Positions 14,649-22,482 are shown, counted from the stretch's first letter. The stretch is 64,000 nucleotides of DNA from Streptomyces acidicola (GCF_009377235.1 NZ_VMNX01000001.1:143087-207086), one strand, 5' to 3'. Notes: a model not told the origin generated them from the letters alone. Numbers and translations are program-made.

Positions 14649-14675
14649 AGGGCCACCCTGAACCTGGGTGGCCCT
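14649..14675 (+). terminator. Hairpin just downstream of candidate promoter
   Basis: A 10-base perfect stem (AGGGCCACCC with GGGTGGCCCT) around a seven-base loop. It lies between the zinc-ribbon gene stop and the HTH gene. It can terminate the upstream gene. It would also attenuate transcription from the promoter at 14594. Confidence 0.65.
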
Positions 14676-14699
14676 TCGTCGTTCACTAGGAGGTGCCCA

Positions 14700-14924
14700 A
14701 TGCCTCCAACGCTCATCAGCGCGGCTGATGCCGCCTATTACACGGGCCGCCCCGTCGGCACTATCTGGCGGTGGGCATCCGAAGGCCGTATCAGCCGCTA
14801 TGGGCACGGCAAAGGCGTCCGCTACGACCTGCACGAACTGCCGCCCAAGACAGTCGATGAATCCGGCGAAGCGCACCTCGGCGACACGCCGCCACTTCCC
14901 CAACGAGCCCCCAAGGCTGCCTGA
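14700..14924 (+). CDS. Small HTH DNA-binding protein
   Basis: A 74-aa protein with a perfect AGGAGG (14688-14693) before ATG. The HTH is SAADAAYYTGRPVGTIWRWA at residues 6-25 followed by a wing GRISRYGHG, like excisionase/MerR-type small regulators. Strong hairpins bound it on both sides. It could control the tail-fibre operon or the structural operon. Confidence 0.7.
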   Translation: MPPTLISAADAAYYTGRPVGTIWRWASEGRISRYGHGKGVRYDLHELPPKTVDESGEAHLGDTPPLPQRAPKAA

Positions 14925-14984
14925 TCTCCTGCGCTCTGGGTGGTGCGCAGGCCGGGCCTTGAAGCGCCACGCGCTCGGCCCACC

Positions 14985-15016
14985 GTCCGCCCGGTCTTGG
15001 AGGAGACCGGGCGGAC
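14985..15016 (+). terminator. Strong hairpin after HTH gene
   Basis: A perfect 13-base stem (14985-14997 with 15004-15016) around TGGAGG. It lies 60 bases after the HTH gene stop and has the geometry of a Streptomyces terminator. Confidence 0.75.
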
Positions 15017-15051
15017 ACAAAACCCGGGGCCACCACGGCGGCAGCCCCGAA

Positions 15052-15091
15052 GTCCCGCCGCCTGCACACCCCCCGTTGCGGGCGGCGGGAC
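15052..15091 (+). terminator. Second hairpin before tail-fibre genes
   Basis: Arms 15052-15065 and 15078-15091 pair over 14 positions with one mismatch. Together with the hairpin at 14985 this forms a tandem barrier, or a structured leader for the tail-fibre genes. Confidence 0.5.
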
Positions 15092-15136
15092 AGCCAACCA
15101 TGTGAATCCAGGAGGGCAGTAATCATCGCCGACAAC

Positions 15137-15508
15137 ATGACGAACACGGCGGAGAACCGCGCCCTCGACTGGATCCTGGGGCTGTCGTCCACAGCCCCCA
15201 CAACCCCGCTCAAGGTGGCACTGGTGACCGCGGCCGGAAGCGACACCGCCGCGGGCACGGAGGTCGCTGGCGGCTCCTACGCCCGGCAGAACCTCACAGT
15301 GGCCGCCGCGGTGAACGGCGCCACCAGCAACAGCGCAGACCTGGTCTTCACGAACATGCCTGCCGCAACGGTCGTCGGGGTGGAGATCTGGGACTCGGCC
15401 GGCGCGCCTGTACGGCTCTGGTACGGAGCACTCACCGCCAACCGCACCGTCGCCGCCGGGGACGAGCTGAGGATCAGTGCGGGGCAACTCGCAATCTCGC
15501 TCTCGTAG
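15137..15508 (+). CDS. Small phage tail-fibre-like protein
   Basis: A 123-aa protein of the small phage tail-fibre beta-sandwich type. It begins TAENRALDWILGLSS and contains GSYARQNLTVAAAVNGATSN, then LWYGALTANRTVAAGDELRI. ATG 15137 lies 21 bases after AGGAGG (15110-15115), which is too far. The in-frame ATC codons at 15122 and 15125 are at the right distance, so a non-standard start adding four or five residues is possible. It is followed at once by two larger fibre genes. Confidence 0.6.
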   Translation: MTNTAENRALDWILGLSSTAPTTPLKVALVTAAGSDTAAGTEVAGGSYARQNLTVAAAVNGATSNSADLVFTNMPAATVVGVEIWDSAGAPVRLWYGALTANRTVAAGDELRISAGQLAISLS

Positions 15509-15519
15509 GGGAGGCGTCG

Positions 15520-16638
15520 GTGCCGTCCCTCTCGTCCCTCGCGGACAACTTCAACGACGGAGTGATCGGCCCCAACTGGGGCAACAGCTACGGCGGCGTC
15601 ACCGAGACTGGTGGCAAGGCCCGCGTCCCCTGCGGCACTGGGTTCGCCGGCTACCAGACCGCGTACTCGTGGACCCTGGCCGGGGCCTCGTTCTTCGTGA
15701 AGGTCGTCACTGTGCCCACCGCCGGGGCAGCGACCGAGTGCTACTGCGGCGTCCTCGTCAACTCCGGTATCGACGGAACAAGGATCGGGTTCACTATCAA
15801 CGCCGTCGCCAACCTGTTGCGCTGCAAAAACGACACGGGCTACTTCGATCCCGACGTTGTTGAGATCCCCTACGACCCGGTCGCGCACGCCTTCCTCCGC
15901 CTCCGCGAAGACGGCACGAACGTCTACTGGGACACCAGCCCCGACGGATCGACGTGGACCAACCGCCGCACCCTGGCAAGCCCCGCCTGGATCGCCACCA
16001 CCATCGACGCGTGCGCCCTCGACATGTCCGCCCACCGAGACGCCGGCACCGTCGACAACGCCGAGTACGACTTCTTCAACACCTTGTCGGACGGCGCCGT
16101 CTACAACGCGTCCGCGACACTCACCGGCGAATCCGTACTCACCGCAGCTGTCTCCTACACCGCCGTCGCCGCCGCCGAACTCACCGCTGACGGCAGCCTC
16201 ACCGCCGCCCCCACGCTCGTCGCGGAAGCCTCCGCCGCCCTCACCGGGCAGAGCGAGCTCGTCGCCGACGCTTCCGGCTCTGGCGAATTCCCCGAGGGGG
16301 TGGTCGGGTTGGCGGCCGGCGAGCACGACCTGCACCTGGAGCAGGGCGCCACGTTCTACCAGACGTACACGTGCGGTGTCGGCGACAGCCCCATGCTGTG
16401 GGATGGCTGGTCGGCCCGAGCTCAGATCCGCTCGCAGGCCGCAGAGAGCGCCGATCTGCTGCTCGACCTCACGCCGTACCTGACCATCGCAGGCAACAAG
16501 ATCACCCTCCAGGTTCCGGCGTCCGTCACCGAGAACCTCACCCGCAACGGGCGGTGGGACCTGGAGATGGTCAAAGGCGCCTGGGTCGTCCGACTCCTCA
16601 ACGGCGCGGCCATCGTCAGCCCGGAGGTGACGAGGTGA
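15520..16638 (+). CDS. Tail fibre/receptor-binding-like protein
   Basis: A 372-aa protein from GTG 15520. Residues 1-190 resemble a concanavalin/LamG-like lectin domain (DNFNDGVIGPNWGNSYGG, VYWDTSPDGSTW). Residues about 190-250 are Ala/Thr-rich with imperfect repeats (ASATLTGES, AELTADGSL, ASAALTGQS). The C-terminal 110 residues look like a small phage baseplate or fibre module (EHDLHLEQGATFYQTYTC). Its stop overlaps the next GTG. Role in host-surface recognition is inferred. Confidence 0.6.
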   Translation: MPSLSSLADNFNDGVIGPNWGNSYGGVTETGGKARVPCGTGFAGYQTAYSWTLAGASFFVKVVTVPTAGAATECYCGVLVNSGIDGTRIGFTINAVANLLRCKNDTGYFDPDVVEIPYDPVAHAFLRLREDGTNVYWDTSPDGSTWTNRRTLASPAWIATTIDACALDMSAHRDAGTVDNAEYDFFNTLSDGAVYNASATLTGESVLTAAVSYTAVAAAELTADGSLTAAPTLVAEASAALTGQSELVADASGSGEFPEGVVGLAAGEHDLHLEQGATFYQTYTCGVGDSPMLWDGWSARAQIRSQAAESADLLLDLTPYLTIAGNKITLQVPASVTENLTRNGRWDLEMVKGAWVVRLLNGAAIVSPEVTR

Positions 16639-17324
16639 GAGTCCAGATCGACGGCGGACCGTCCGAGACCCTCGTCATCGACGCAGCGGTCGGCCCCGTC
16701 TCCTCCGTCAACGGGCGCACCGGCGACGTCACCATCGACGCAGCCGACATCAACGCCGACCCCGCCGGCTCCGCCGAAGCGGCCCAAGCCGCAGCCACGA
16801 GCGCGGCAGCCGCCTACACGGACACAGAGATCGCCGAGCATTCGGCGGCCACCGACCCCCACGGCGACCGCGCCTACGCCGACGGCACCTTCCTGCCCCT
16901 CGGCGGCGGCACCCTCACCGGACCCGTATCCGGGCCGGGCACATTCGCGGTGGCCGCCGACGGAGGCGTCACCGCGCCGAGCCTCACCCTCCCCGCCGCG
17001 GCAACCACGGTCAGCAAGAGCCTCGTCATCACCGCGCCGACCGGCGCCGTCTCCTACACCGTGTGGCGCGCCCCCAAAGCCTGCACGATCGTCGCCGTCC
17101 GCGGATACCGGGTCGGCGGCACCGGCACCACCATCAACGCCGTCAAGAACGCCGCCGACCTCCTCGCCACCGACCTGTCACTGTCCACAGCCGCCACGTG
17201 GATGTCCGGGCCCGGCGTGCAGAATGCATCGTTCGCCGCTGGCGACAGTCTCGCCGTCGCCATCCGCTCCGTCGCCGGGTCCCCGACGGCCGTCACGATC
17301 CAGGTGGATCTGCAGGGGGCGTGA
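16635..17324 (+). CDS. Tail fibre protein (collar-type)
   Basis: A 229-aa protein from GTG 16635 (GTGA overlap). VSSVNGRTGDVTIDAADINA at about residues 20-39 is the vNGktGaVtLtaaDv element found at the base of many phage fibres. An Ala-rich helix and FLPLGGGTLTGPVSG follow, a fibre repeat motif. The C-terminal 110 residues are beta-rich. Coupled by TGATG to the next gene. Confidence 0.65.
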   Translation: MRVQIDGGPSETLVIDAAVGPVSSVNGRTGDVTIDAADINADPAGSAEAAQAAATSAAAAYTDTEIAEHSAATDPHGDRAYADGTFLPLGGGTLTGPVSGPGTFAVAADGGVTAPSLTLPAAATTVSKSLVITAPTGAVSYTVWRAPKACTIVAVRGYRVGGTGTTINAVKNAADLLATDLSLSTAATWMSGPGVQNASFAAGDSLAVAIRSVAGSPTAVTIQVDLQGA

Positions 17325-18868
17325 TGGCTGTCCTCACGGTCGACGAAGGGTTGATGCCCTACCAGCCTGTCCCCGCCGCGCTCACCACGCAGACCCTGAC
17401 CAGTCCGGACCGCCTGCAGGTCTCCGACGCCTCCGGCGTTCTCGCCACGCTCACCGTCGGCGCGAAGACCGTGACCGTGCGCGGGCCGACCCGCACGTTC
17501 ACCGAGAACAAGCGGCCGTTCACCGACACCTTCACGCGAACCGTCACGAGCACCTTCGGCACCAGCCCCGGCGGCGGCACGTGGTCCAACAGCGGCAGCG
17601 ACAGCCTGTACACGGTGAACGGCAGCGTCGGTCAGATCAGCTGCGACGTCGCCAACACATCCCGGCACACCACCATCGTCGACAACCTCACCGACGTCGA
17701 CGTCACCGCCAAAGTCACGATCACGACGGTCCCCGCTGGCGCCACCGCATCCATCGCCCTGTCGTTCGGGTACACCGACACCAGCAACAGCAACCGGGCG
17801 AGGCTCCTGGTCCTCACTACCGGCGTAGTCCAACTCGCTTTGGAGAAGGAAGTCGCCAGTACCGTCACAACGTTGGGCGCGGCCACCCAAGTCGGTACCG
17901 GGTTCACGGCCGGCCAGTGGTGGAGGATCCGCGCCCAGCGCACCGGCAGCACCATCCGCTGCCGCGCCTGGCTCGACGGCACCAGCGAACCCGGAACCTG
18001 GCTGCACTCCGTCACCGAACCAGCGAACCCTTCGGGCCGCGTCGGATTCCGGGCGCTCGCCTCCACCGGCTCGACCGGTCTCCCGCGGCTCGTCCAAGTC
18101 GACGACCTTCAGGTCATCTCCGGCAGCTGGCCGACCATCCCCACCGTCACCCACAACACGTGGGTGCGTGTCCTCGGCTCGCCGTTCAACGGCACCTGGA
18201 CGCCGGCGCTCGCCAACCAGATCCGCGCCTGGGCCGTCGACACCACGCCCGACGTGCTCGCCTACGCGATGATGTACGTCACCGGGGCGCCCACCGTCAC
18301 CAGCCCCGCCCTCTCCGGCGCCCAGATCGCAGGCCAAGCCAACTATGGGCCCCTCGCCGCCGACGGCTCACTGGTCGAAGGCGCCGACTTCCACGACTAC
18401 ATGAACCGCAACTGGACCTTCCCCAACGGCGAAACACAGACCGCAGGCGCCGGAGAAGCCGGATGCCTCGACTGCTCCGGATTCGTCCGCATGATCTACG
18501 GCTTCCACATGGGCATCCCCATGGTCCGGCTCGCGAACATCAACGGCACCAACCTGCCGCGCATGACCAAAGACATCGGGCCGTATGGACCCGGTGTGAT
18601 CATCGCCCAGGCCACCGGCACCGCCCCGCCGCTCGACAGTATTCAGATCGGGGACGTGCCGCACTTCGACGCCGACACCAGCGACGCCGTCGCCGGGCAA
18701 CTCGACCACAACGGCATCTACCTCGGCACGGACAGTCTCGGCGTCCCACGGTTCATCAACTCGCGCAAAACGCCGAACGGCCCCACGCTCGGCGACCTCG
18801 GCGGGGCATCCACGCTCACCGGCGGCGGCACCTACGCCACCAGCCTCCGCCTCATCAGACGGTTCTGA
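17324..18868 (+). CDS. Tail protein with lectin-like and NlpC/P60-like domains
   Basis: A 514-aa protein. Residues about 65-260 form a LamG-like jelly roll (DTFTRTVTSTFGTSPGGGTW). The C-terminal domain carries CLDCSGFVRMIYGF at about 384-397 and QLDHNGIYLG at about 463-472, the Cys and His of NlpC/P60 peptidases. It may cleave cell-wall peptides or glycan-linked amides at the host surface during infection. Whether the catalytic triad is complete cannot be judged by eye. Confidence 0.65.
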   Translation: MAVLTVDEGLMPYQPVPAALTTQTLTSPDRLQVSDASGVLATLTVGAKTVTVRGPTRTFTENKRPFTDTFTRTVTSTFGTSPGGGTWSNSGSDSLYTVNGSVGQISCDVANTSRHTTIVDNLTDVDVTAKVTITTVPAGATASIALSFGYTDTSNSNRARLLVLTTGVVQLALEKEVASTVTTLGAATQVGTGFTAGQWWRIRAQRTGSTIRCRAWLDGTSEPGTWLHSVTEPANPSGRVGFRALASTGSTGLPRLVQVDDLQVISGSWPTIPTVTHNTWVRVLGSPFNGTWTPALANQIRAWAVDTTPDVLAYAMMYVTGAPTVTSPALSGAQIAGQANYGPLAADGSLVEGADFHDYMNRNWTFPNGETQTAGAGEAGCLDCSGFVRMIYGFHMGIPMVRLANINGTNLPRMTKDIGPYGPGVIIAQATGTAPPLDSIQIGDVPHFDADTSDAVAGQLDHNGIYLGTDSLGVPRFINSRKTPNGPTLGDLGGASTLTGGGTYATSLRLIRRF

Positions 18869-18882
18869 CGAAGGAGAGCGCC

Positions 18883-19422
18883 ATGCCCACCAGCGACGCC
18901 GAGGGCAAGGATTGGTCCCTCGAACGGTTCCGCTACCACCTGCCCAACACCGTGACCGACATCGGGCCCGGCGAAGGCACCTACGCCAAGCTGTTCCGGC
19001 CCGTACATGAAGGCGTGTGGTGGACGGCCGTCGAGATCCACAAGCCGTACATCACCAAGTACAAGCTCAAGTCCACGAAGACACGGCGTATGTACGACGA
19101 GATCCACGTCGAGGACGCCCGTGAGAGCGAGGACCATCTCTTCCACCGCGACCTCGTCATCGCCGGCGACGTACTGGAGCACATGCCGCGCGAGGACGCC
19201 GCGCAACTGCTGGAACGCATCGTGGCCGCCGGAGCCTGGAACATCCTCGTGTCCGTGCCGATCGTCGATTCAGTGCAGGGCGAGATCGACGGCAACCCGC
19301 ACGAAGCCCACCTCCACCAGTGGGATGCCAACGACATGGACGCCGTCGTTGGCGGGCTTAGCGGGTGCGTTGATACGTTCCGCGGCGGCACGCTCGGCTG
19401 CTGGTGGTGGACACGGACGTGA
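18883..19422 (+). CDS. Class I SAM-dependent methyltransferase
   Basis: A 179-aa protein with RBS AAGGAGAG. VTDIGPGEGTYAKLF is SAM-binding motif I, and LVIAGDVLEHMPREDAAQLL covers the post-motif II region of small-molecule or sugar methyltransferases. It ends WWWTRT. It sits just after the tail-fibre genes. Possible substrates are a glycan or tail component, which is speculative. Confidence 0.7.
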   Translation: MPTSDAEGKDWSLERFRYHLPNTVTDIGPGEGTYAKLFRPVHEGVWWTAVEIHKPYITKYKLKSTKTRRMYDEIHVEDARESEDHLFHRDLVIAGDVLEHMPREDAAQLLERIVAAGAWNILVSVPIVDSVQGEIDGNPHEAHLHQWDANDMDAVVGGLSGCVDTFRGGTLGCWWWTRT

Positions 19423-19432
19423 GCGGAGCCTG

Positions 19433-19630
19433 CTAGATCTCGTCCAGCCAGGACGTGTCGAGCAGTTCGATCTGGTCCTGGAACGCCTTGATCGTGACCA
19501 CGTAGGCGACCTGCTCCGGCGTCGGCTGGAGCGGCACGATGAACTCCGTCTTCCACGGATGCGGCTTGCCCAGGTCTCGCATGTTGACCGGTCCACAGTC
19601 CCCAACGAACCCACCCGGCCTGAAGTCCAT
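19433..19630 (-). CDS. Small hypothetical protein, antisense singleton
   Basis: A 65-aa protein with a strong GGTGGAGG site before ATG 19630. It begins MDFRPGGFVGDCGPVNMRDL and ends TSWLDEI. It is the only minus-strand gene inside the structural region and is flanked closely by plus-strand genes. This is the arrangement of a moron or lysogenically expressed gene. Function unknown. Confidence 0.65.
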   Translation of the reverse strand: MDFRPGGFVGDCGPVNMRDLGKPHPWKTEFIVPLQPTPEQVAYVVTIKAFQDQIELLDTSWLDEI

Positions 19631-19660
19631 GCCTCCACCTTATCCACAGGAGCCCGCGCC

Positions 19661-20266
19661 ATGGCCCGCCTGCAGATCCTCGAACTCCCCGAAGGCGCGA
19701 ACGACGACCGGCCGCCCTTCATCCTCGTCGTAGACGAGTCCGTCCCGCAGCGCGTCGTGCTCGGCGGCGGCAACCCGGTCCGCGACTACTGGCAGGACAT
19801 CGCCGACAAGATCGGCGCGTGTGGCGTCATCGTCAGCCCCGAGACCATCGACATCCCCGCCAACGACGTACCGCTCGACACCAACGGCAACCCGCTGTTC
19901 ATGCAGGACGTGCGGGCACTCGACGGACCGCGCCTCGCCGCCGAGCGGACCGACATCGCAAGCGACATGGACCGGCTCGCCAAGCGGAAGCGCGAACTCA
20001 CCGATGCCCTCGGTATGGACCGCACCCGCGACTGGGACGACATCCGCAACGCCGCACGCGGACTCCGCAAGGAACGCGACGCGCAGGCCGAAGCCATCGA
20101 ACGCGTCCGCAACCTGCACCGGCCCGTCGAACACCAAGGCATCACCATCTGCGCCGAATGCTCAGCCTGGGACGGCCACACCACCGACAACTCGCCCTGC
20201 GGCTACGAGCACTGCCCGACCCTCCGCGCGCTCAACGGCGACACCGAACACAGCCCCGAGGAGTAG
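19661..20266 (+). CDS. Hypothetical phage protein with zinc-like C-terminus
   Basis: A 201-aa protein. The N-terminal domain is alpha/beta (ILELPEGANDDRPPFILVVD). The middle is a long charged coiled coil (about 90-150). The C-terminus has CAECSAWDGHTTDNSPCGYEHC, four Cys plus His suited to zinc. This domain order recurs in Streptomyces phages next to HNH genes. Function unknown. Confidence 0.6.
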   Translation: MARLQILELPEGANDDRPPFILVVDESVPQRVVLGGGNPVRDYWQDIADKIGACGVIVSPETIDIPANDVPLDTNGNPLFMQDVRALDGPRLAAERTDIASDMDRLAKRKRELTDALGMDRTRDWDDIRNAARGLRKERDAQAEAIERVRNLHRPVEHQGITICAECSAWDGHTTDNSPCGYEHCPTLRALNGDTEHSPEE

Positions 20267-20268
20267 AC

Positions 20269-20562
20269 ATGGCAGGAGGGTGGGAAGGCTCGGACCGCAA
20301 GCGCCGGCTGCCGTCCGGCTGGCCGAAGATCCGGGCCCGCATTCTCGCGCGTGATCCGATCTGCAAAATCTGCTCGGTACGGCCGAGCCGCTTCTGCGAT
20401 CACATTGTGGCCAAGGCCGACCTCAACGGGGATGCGGATCTTCAGGGCGTGTGCGGCCCATGCCATGATCAAAAAAGCAGCCGTGAAGGCAACGACGCCC
20501 AGCGCGCAAACCCGCGGCCCGGACGGACGCGCCCCCCGGAGCAGCATCCCGGAATCCTCTGA
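20269..20562 (+). CDS. HNH endonuclease
   Basis: A 97-aa protein. RILARDPICKICSVRPSRFC then DHIVAKADLNGDADLQGVCG and PCHDQKSS give the CxxC-DH-(N)-CxxCH layout of McrA-type HNH nucleases. In phages such small HNH proteins often cooperate with terminase in packaging. It lies 2 kb upstream of the terminase pair. Confidence 0.8.
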   Translation: MAGGWEGSDRKRRLPSGWPKIRARILARDPICKICSVRPSRFCDHIVAKADLNGDADLQGVCGPCHDQKSSREGNDAQRANPRPGRTRPPEQHPGIL

Positions 20563-20572
20563 GGAGGTGACC

Positions 20573-20791
20573 ATGCCCGCCTACCTGATCGTCCACCCTC
20601 GCGACCAACGCCGCGACGACGTCCTCATCGAAGACCCCGCCCTCACTCTCCGCTTCGAAGCCGGCTGGGCCATCCTCGCCGACGCGCGCGGCGACTGCCT
20701 CGCCATACCCAGCGGGCAAGGAGCCCACATCCAGCGGGTAGACGAACAGCAGGACACCACCAACCAGGAGCCCGCGCCGCGCAAGGAGTGA
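20573..20791 (+). CDS. Small hypothetical protein
   Basis: A 72-aa protein with GAGGAGG before ATG 20573. It is a small beta-rich domain (LRFEAGWAILADARGDCLAI) with a charged tail. No family is recognised. Confidence 0.6.
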   Translation: MPAYLIVHPRDQRRDDVLIEDPALTLRFEAGWAILADARGDCLAIPSGQGAHIQRVDEQQDTTNQEPAPRKE

Positions 20792-20797
20792 CCTGAC

Positions 20798-21064
20798 GTG
20801 GCAGGGAAACGCGCCTCCAGCCTCAGCAAGAAGACCAACGCCCGCCGTAACACCAAAGCCGGCCGCAAAGCTATGAGCCCCTCCAGCTTCGCCCTGCCGC
20901 GGCAGAAGAAGTACAGGGTCGACGACGCCGCCCACGCCCGCAACGCGCTCGCCAGGGTGCAGCAGCACGGAACGAGCGGGGAGAAAGCGGCCGTGAAGAA
21001 GGCCGTCGCCCGCAAGTTCCCCAGTATCGGCAAGAGCCGGCGCGGCAAGAAGGGCGGCAAGTGA
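20798..21064 (+). CDS. Small basic hypothetical protein
   Basis: An 88-aa protein from GTG 20798. It is strongly Lys/Arg-rich (NARRNTKAGRKAMSPSSFAL), has a short helical core (VDDAAHARNALARVQQHG) and ends KKGGK. It resembles small phage proteins annotated DUF6582-like. Nucleic-acid binding is plausible. Confidence 0.6.
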   Translation: MAGKRASSLSKKTNARRNTKAGRKAMSPSSFALPRQKKYRVDDAAHARNALARVQQHGTSGEKAAVKKAVARKFPSIGKSRRGKKGGK

Positions 21065-21321
21065 TGGCCAACCGAGCCAAGAGCAACCGGCGCATCGTCC
21101 GCGAAGGACGCAGGTACTGGAGCGACCGCCCCACCAACGGCGGCAAAGCAGCCGGCATCGGCTACGCGCTTCGCTCCGGATCGTTCACCCGATGCGTGTC
21201 CCGCGTGCAGCGCTTCATGGGCCCGAGGGCGAAGGGGTACTGCGCCCTTCGGTTCCGGGAAGCGACTGGCGCATGGCCTGGTTCGAAGGCCAACAGGGGC
21301 GGAAAAGGCCGCAGGCGGTAG
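21064..21321 (+). CDS. Small basic hypothetical protein
   Basis: An 85-aa protein from ATG 21064, or 86 aa from GTG 21061. The stop of the previous gene overlaps it. It is Arg-rich, with CVSRVQRFMGPRAKGYCALR in the centre, and may bind nucleic acid. Confidence 0.55.
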   Translation: MANRAKSNRRIVREGRRYWSDRPTNGGKAAGIGYALRSGSFTRCVSRVQRFMGPRAKGYCALRFREATGAWPGSKANRGGKGRRR

Positions 21322-21373
21322 GCCAACAAACCCCCGCAGAGCGGCAGTTGGACTGCGATAATGGATCAAAGGA

Positions 21374-21402
21374 CCCCGGCGAGTGCGCTAACACTCCCGG
21401 GG
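21374..21402 (+). promoter_or_regulatory. Structured leader hairpin upstream of HNH gene
   Basis: CCCCGG pairs with CCGGGG and GAGTG pairs with CACTC around the loop CGCTAA, with one bulged C. It lies 30-58 bases before the ATG of the second HNH gene, in a 110-base gap. The loop is well formed and no T-run follows, so an RNA regulatory or nuclease-site role is as likely as termination. Confidence 0.5.
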
Positions 21403-21431
21403 CGTGGCCGACCTGATGCGACAGGACCGAC

Positions 21432-22166
21432 ATGACCAAGGCTATACGCCCCGCCCTCATCAACTGCGCCCGCTGCGGAGTCGAGAAGAAGGTCGGGCGG
21501 AGTGGGCCGATACCGACCTATTGCTCAGGTGCATGCCGGGCAGCGGTCAAGTACGAACGCACCCTCGTGGATGGACGGTACGAAGCGGAGTTGGCGAGAG
21601 CTCGGAGGCGCACCGCCCAGCGGCAGCAAGAGAACGCGCGCCCCTGCCCATACTGCGGGGCGCCAATGACGAATCCCCGGCGTGTCCAATGCGGTCTTGA
21701 AGCGTGTAGGTTGCGCGCGGCCGCAGACCGTATGCGTCAACTGCAGCGCGACTACAAGGCGGAGCACGGCGTTTGGCCGCACCACCGCTATCCGGAATCT
21801 CAGCGGGCCGCCAGCCTCCGACGTCGACACAAGCACGGCCACTGGCGAAAGCAGTACCCAGAACGGGCCGCAGCCTACGACGCCCGTAGGCGTGCCCTAG
21901 TGACGCAAGCCCGAACCGACGAGACGTTCGCACCGATCGACATCCACACTCGGGACGGCTGGACCTGTCAGCTCTGCCATGAGCCCATCGACCAGAGCAT
22001 CGCTTGGCCGCATCCCAAGAGCCCAAGCGTCGACCACATCATCCCTCTATCCAAAGGGGGAGCGCACGCACTGAGCAACGCTCAGAGCGCACACCTCGGA
22101 TGCAACAGCAGCAAGTGCGACAGGGAGATGGTCGACGCCGTCGCGCGCATCGGTCAGGCCGGCTGA
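21432..22166 (+). CDS. HNH endonuclease with N-terminal zinc fingers
   Basis: A 244-aa protein. It has an N-terminal zinc knuckle CARCGVEKK...CSGACR, a second at CPYCGAPM...CGLEACR, an Arg-rich linker, and a C-terminal HNH domain. The domain comprises WTCQLCHEPID, VDHIIPLSKGGAHALSNAQS and HLGCNSSK. This is the architecture of free-standing homing-type HNH nucleases in actinophages. It is preceded by its own structured leader. Confidence 0.8.
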   Translation: MTKAIRPALINCARCGVEKKVGRSGPIPTYCSGACRAAVKYERTLVDGRYEAELARARRRTAQRQQENARPCPYCGAPMTNPRRVQCGLEACRLRAAADRMRQLQRDYKAEHGVWPHHRYPESQRAASLRRRHKHGHWRKQYPERAAAYDARRRALVTQARTDETFAPIDIHTRDGWTCQLCHEPIDQSIAWPHPKSPSVDHIIPLSKGGAHALSNAQSAHLGCNSSKCDREMVDAVARIGQAG

Positions 22167-22293
22167 CGGCAGGCCCCCATCGCTGGCACCCGTCTCGCCA
22201 GCGCCCCTACCCACGGGCGGGCAGCGGGGCAGGGCAGGCACGAGTGAGGCAGGTCGATGGTCATGGTCATCGCGTATCGCAGCTCGTCGACGT

Positions 22294-22482
22294 GATCACT
22301 GATGAGCGATCAAGCGATCAGGATTCGAAGAGTGATTCGAGAGGATCGAGAACGTTGCAGATCAAGTCCCGATCAAGATCGCGGCGGCTTGAAATCTGCA
22401 TGATCCAAACCGGACTCCGGTTCAGCCGACTCGACCATGATCCACCCGGGGAGTGATCCCCGGTGGCTGATCTTTCCGGATC
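22294..22482. other. GATC-rich, repeat-bearing block upstream of terminase
   Basis: GATC occurs 12 times in 189 bases (22294, 22308, 22316, 22344, 22360, 22371, 22377, 22402, 22439, 22455, 22469 and 22479). The block also holds a palindrome AACCGGACTCCGGTT, an inverted pair GCAGATCAAG/CTTGAAATCTGC (22357-22400) and a CCACCCGGGGA/TCCCCGGTGG stem (22443-22466). The 407-base gap between the HNH gene and the small terminase holds no credible gene. A packaging-initiation (cos/pac) or terminase-binding region is the simplest reading. Confidence 0.5.

Noticed and set aside
20269..22166. Treating the HNH genes as a restriction-modification system with the methyltransferase at 18883
   Set aside because: The methyltransferase lacks DNA-methylase motifs (no DPPY or PC motif) and resembles small-molecule or sugar enzymes. 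The HNH genes have packaging-type or homing-type contexts.
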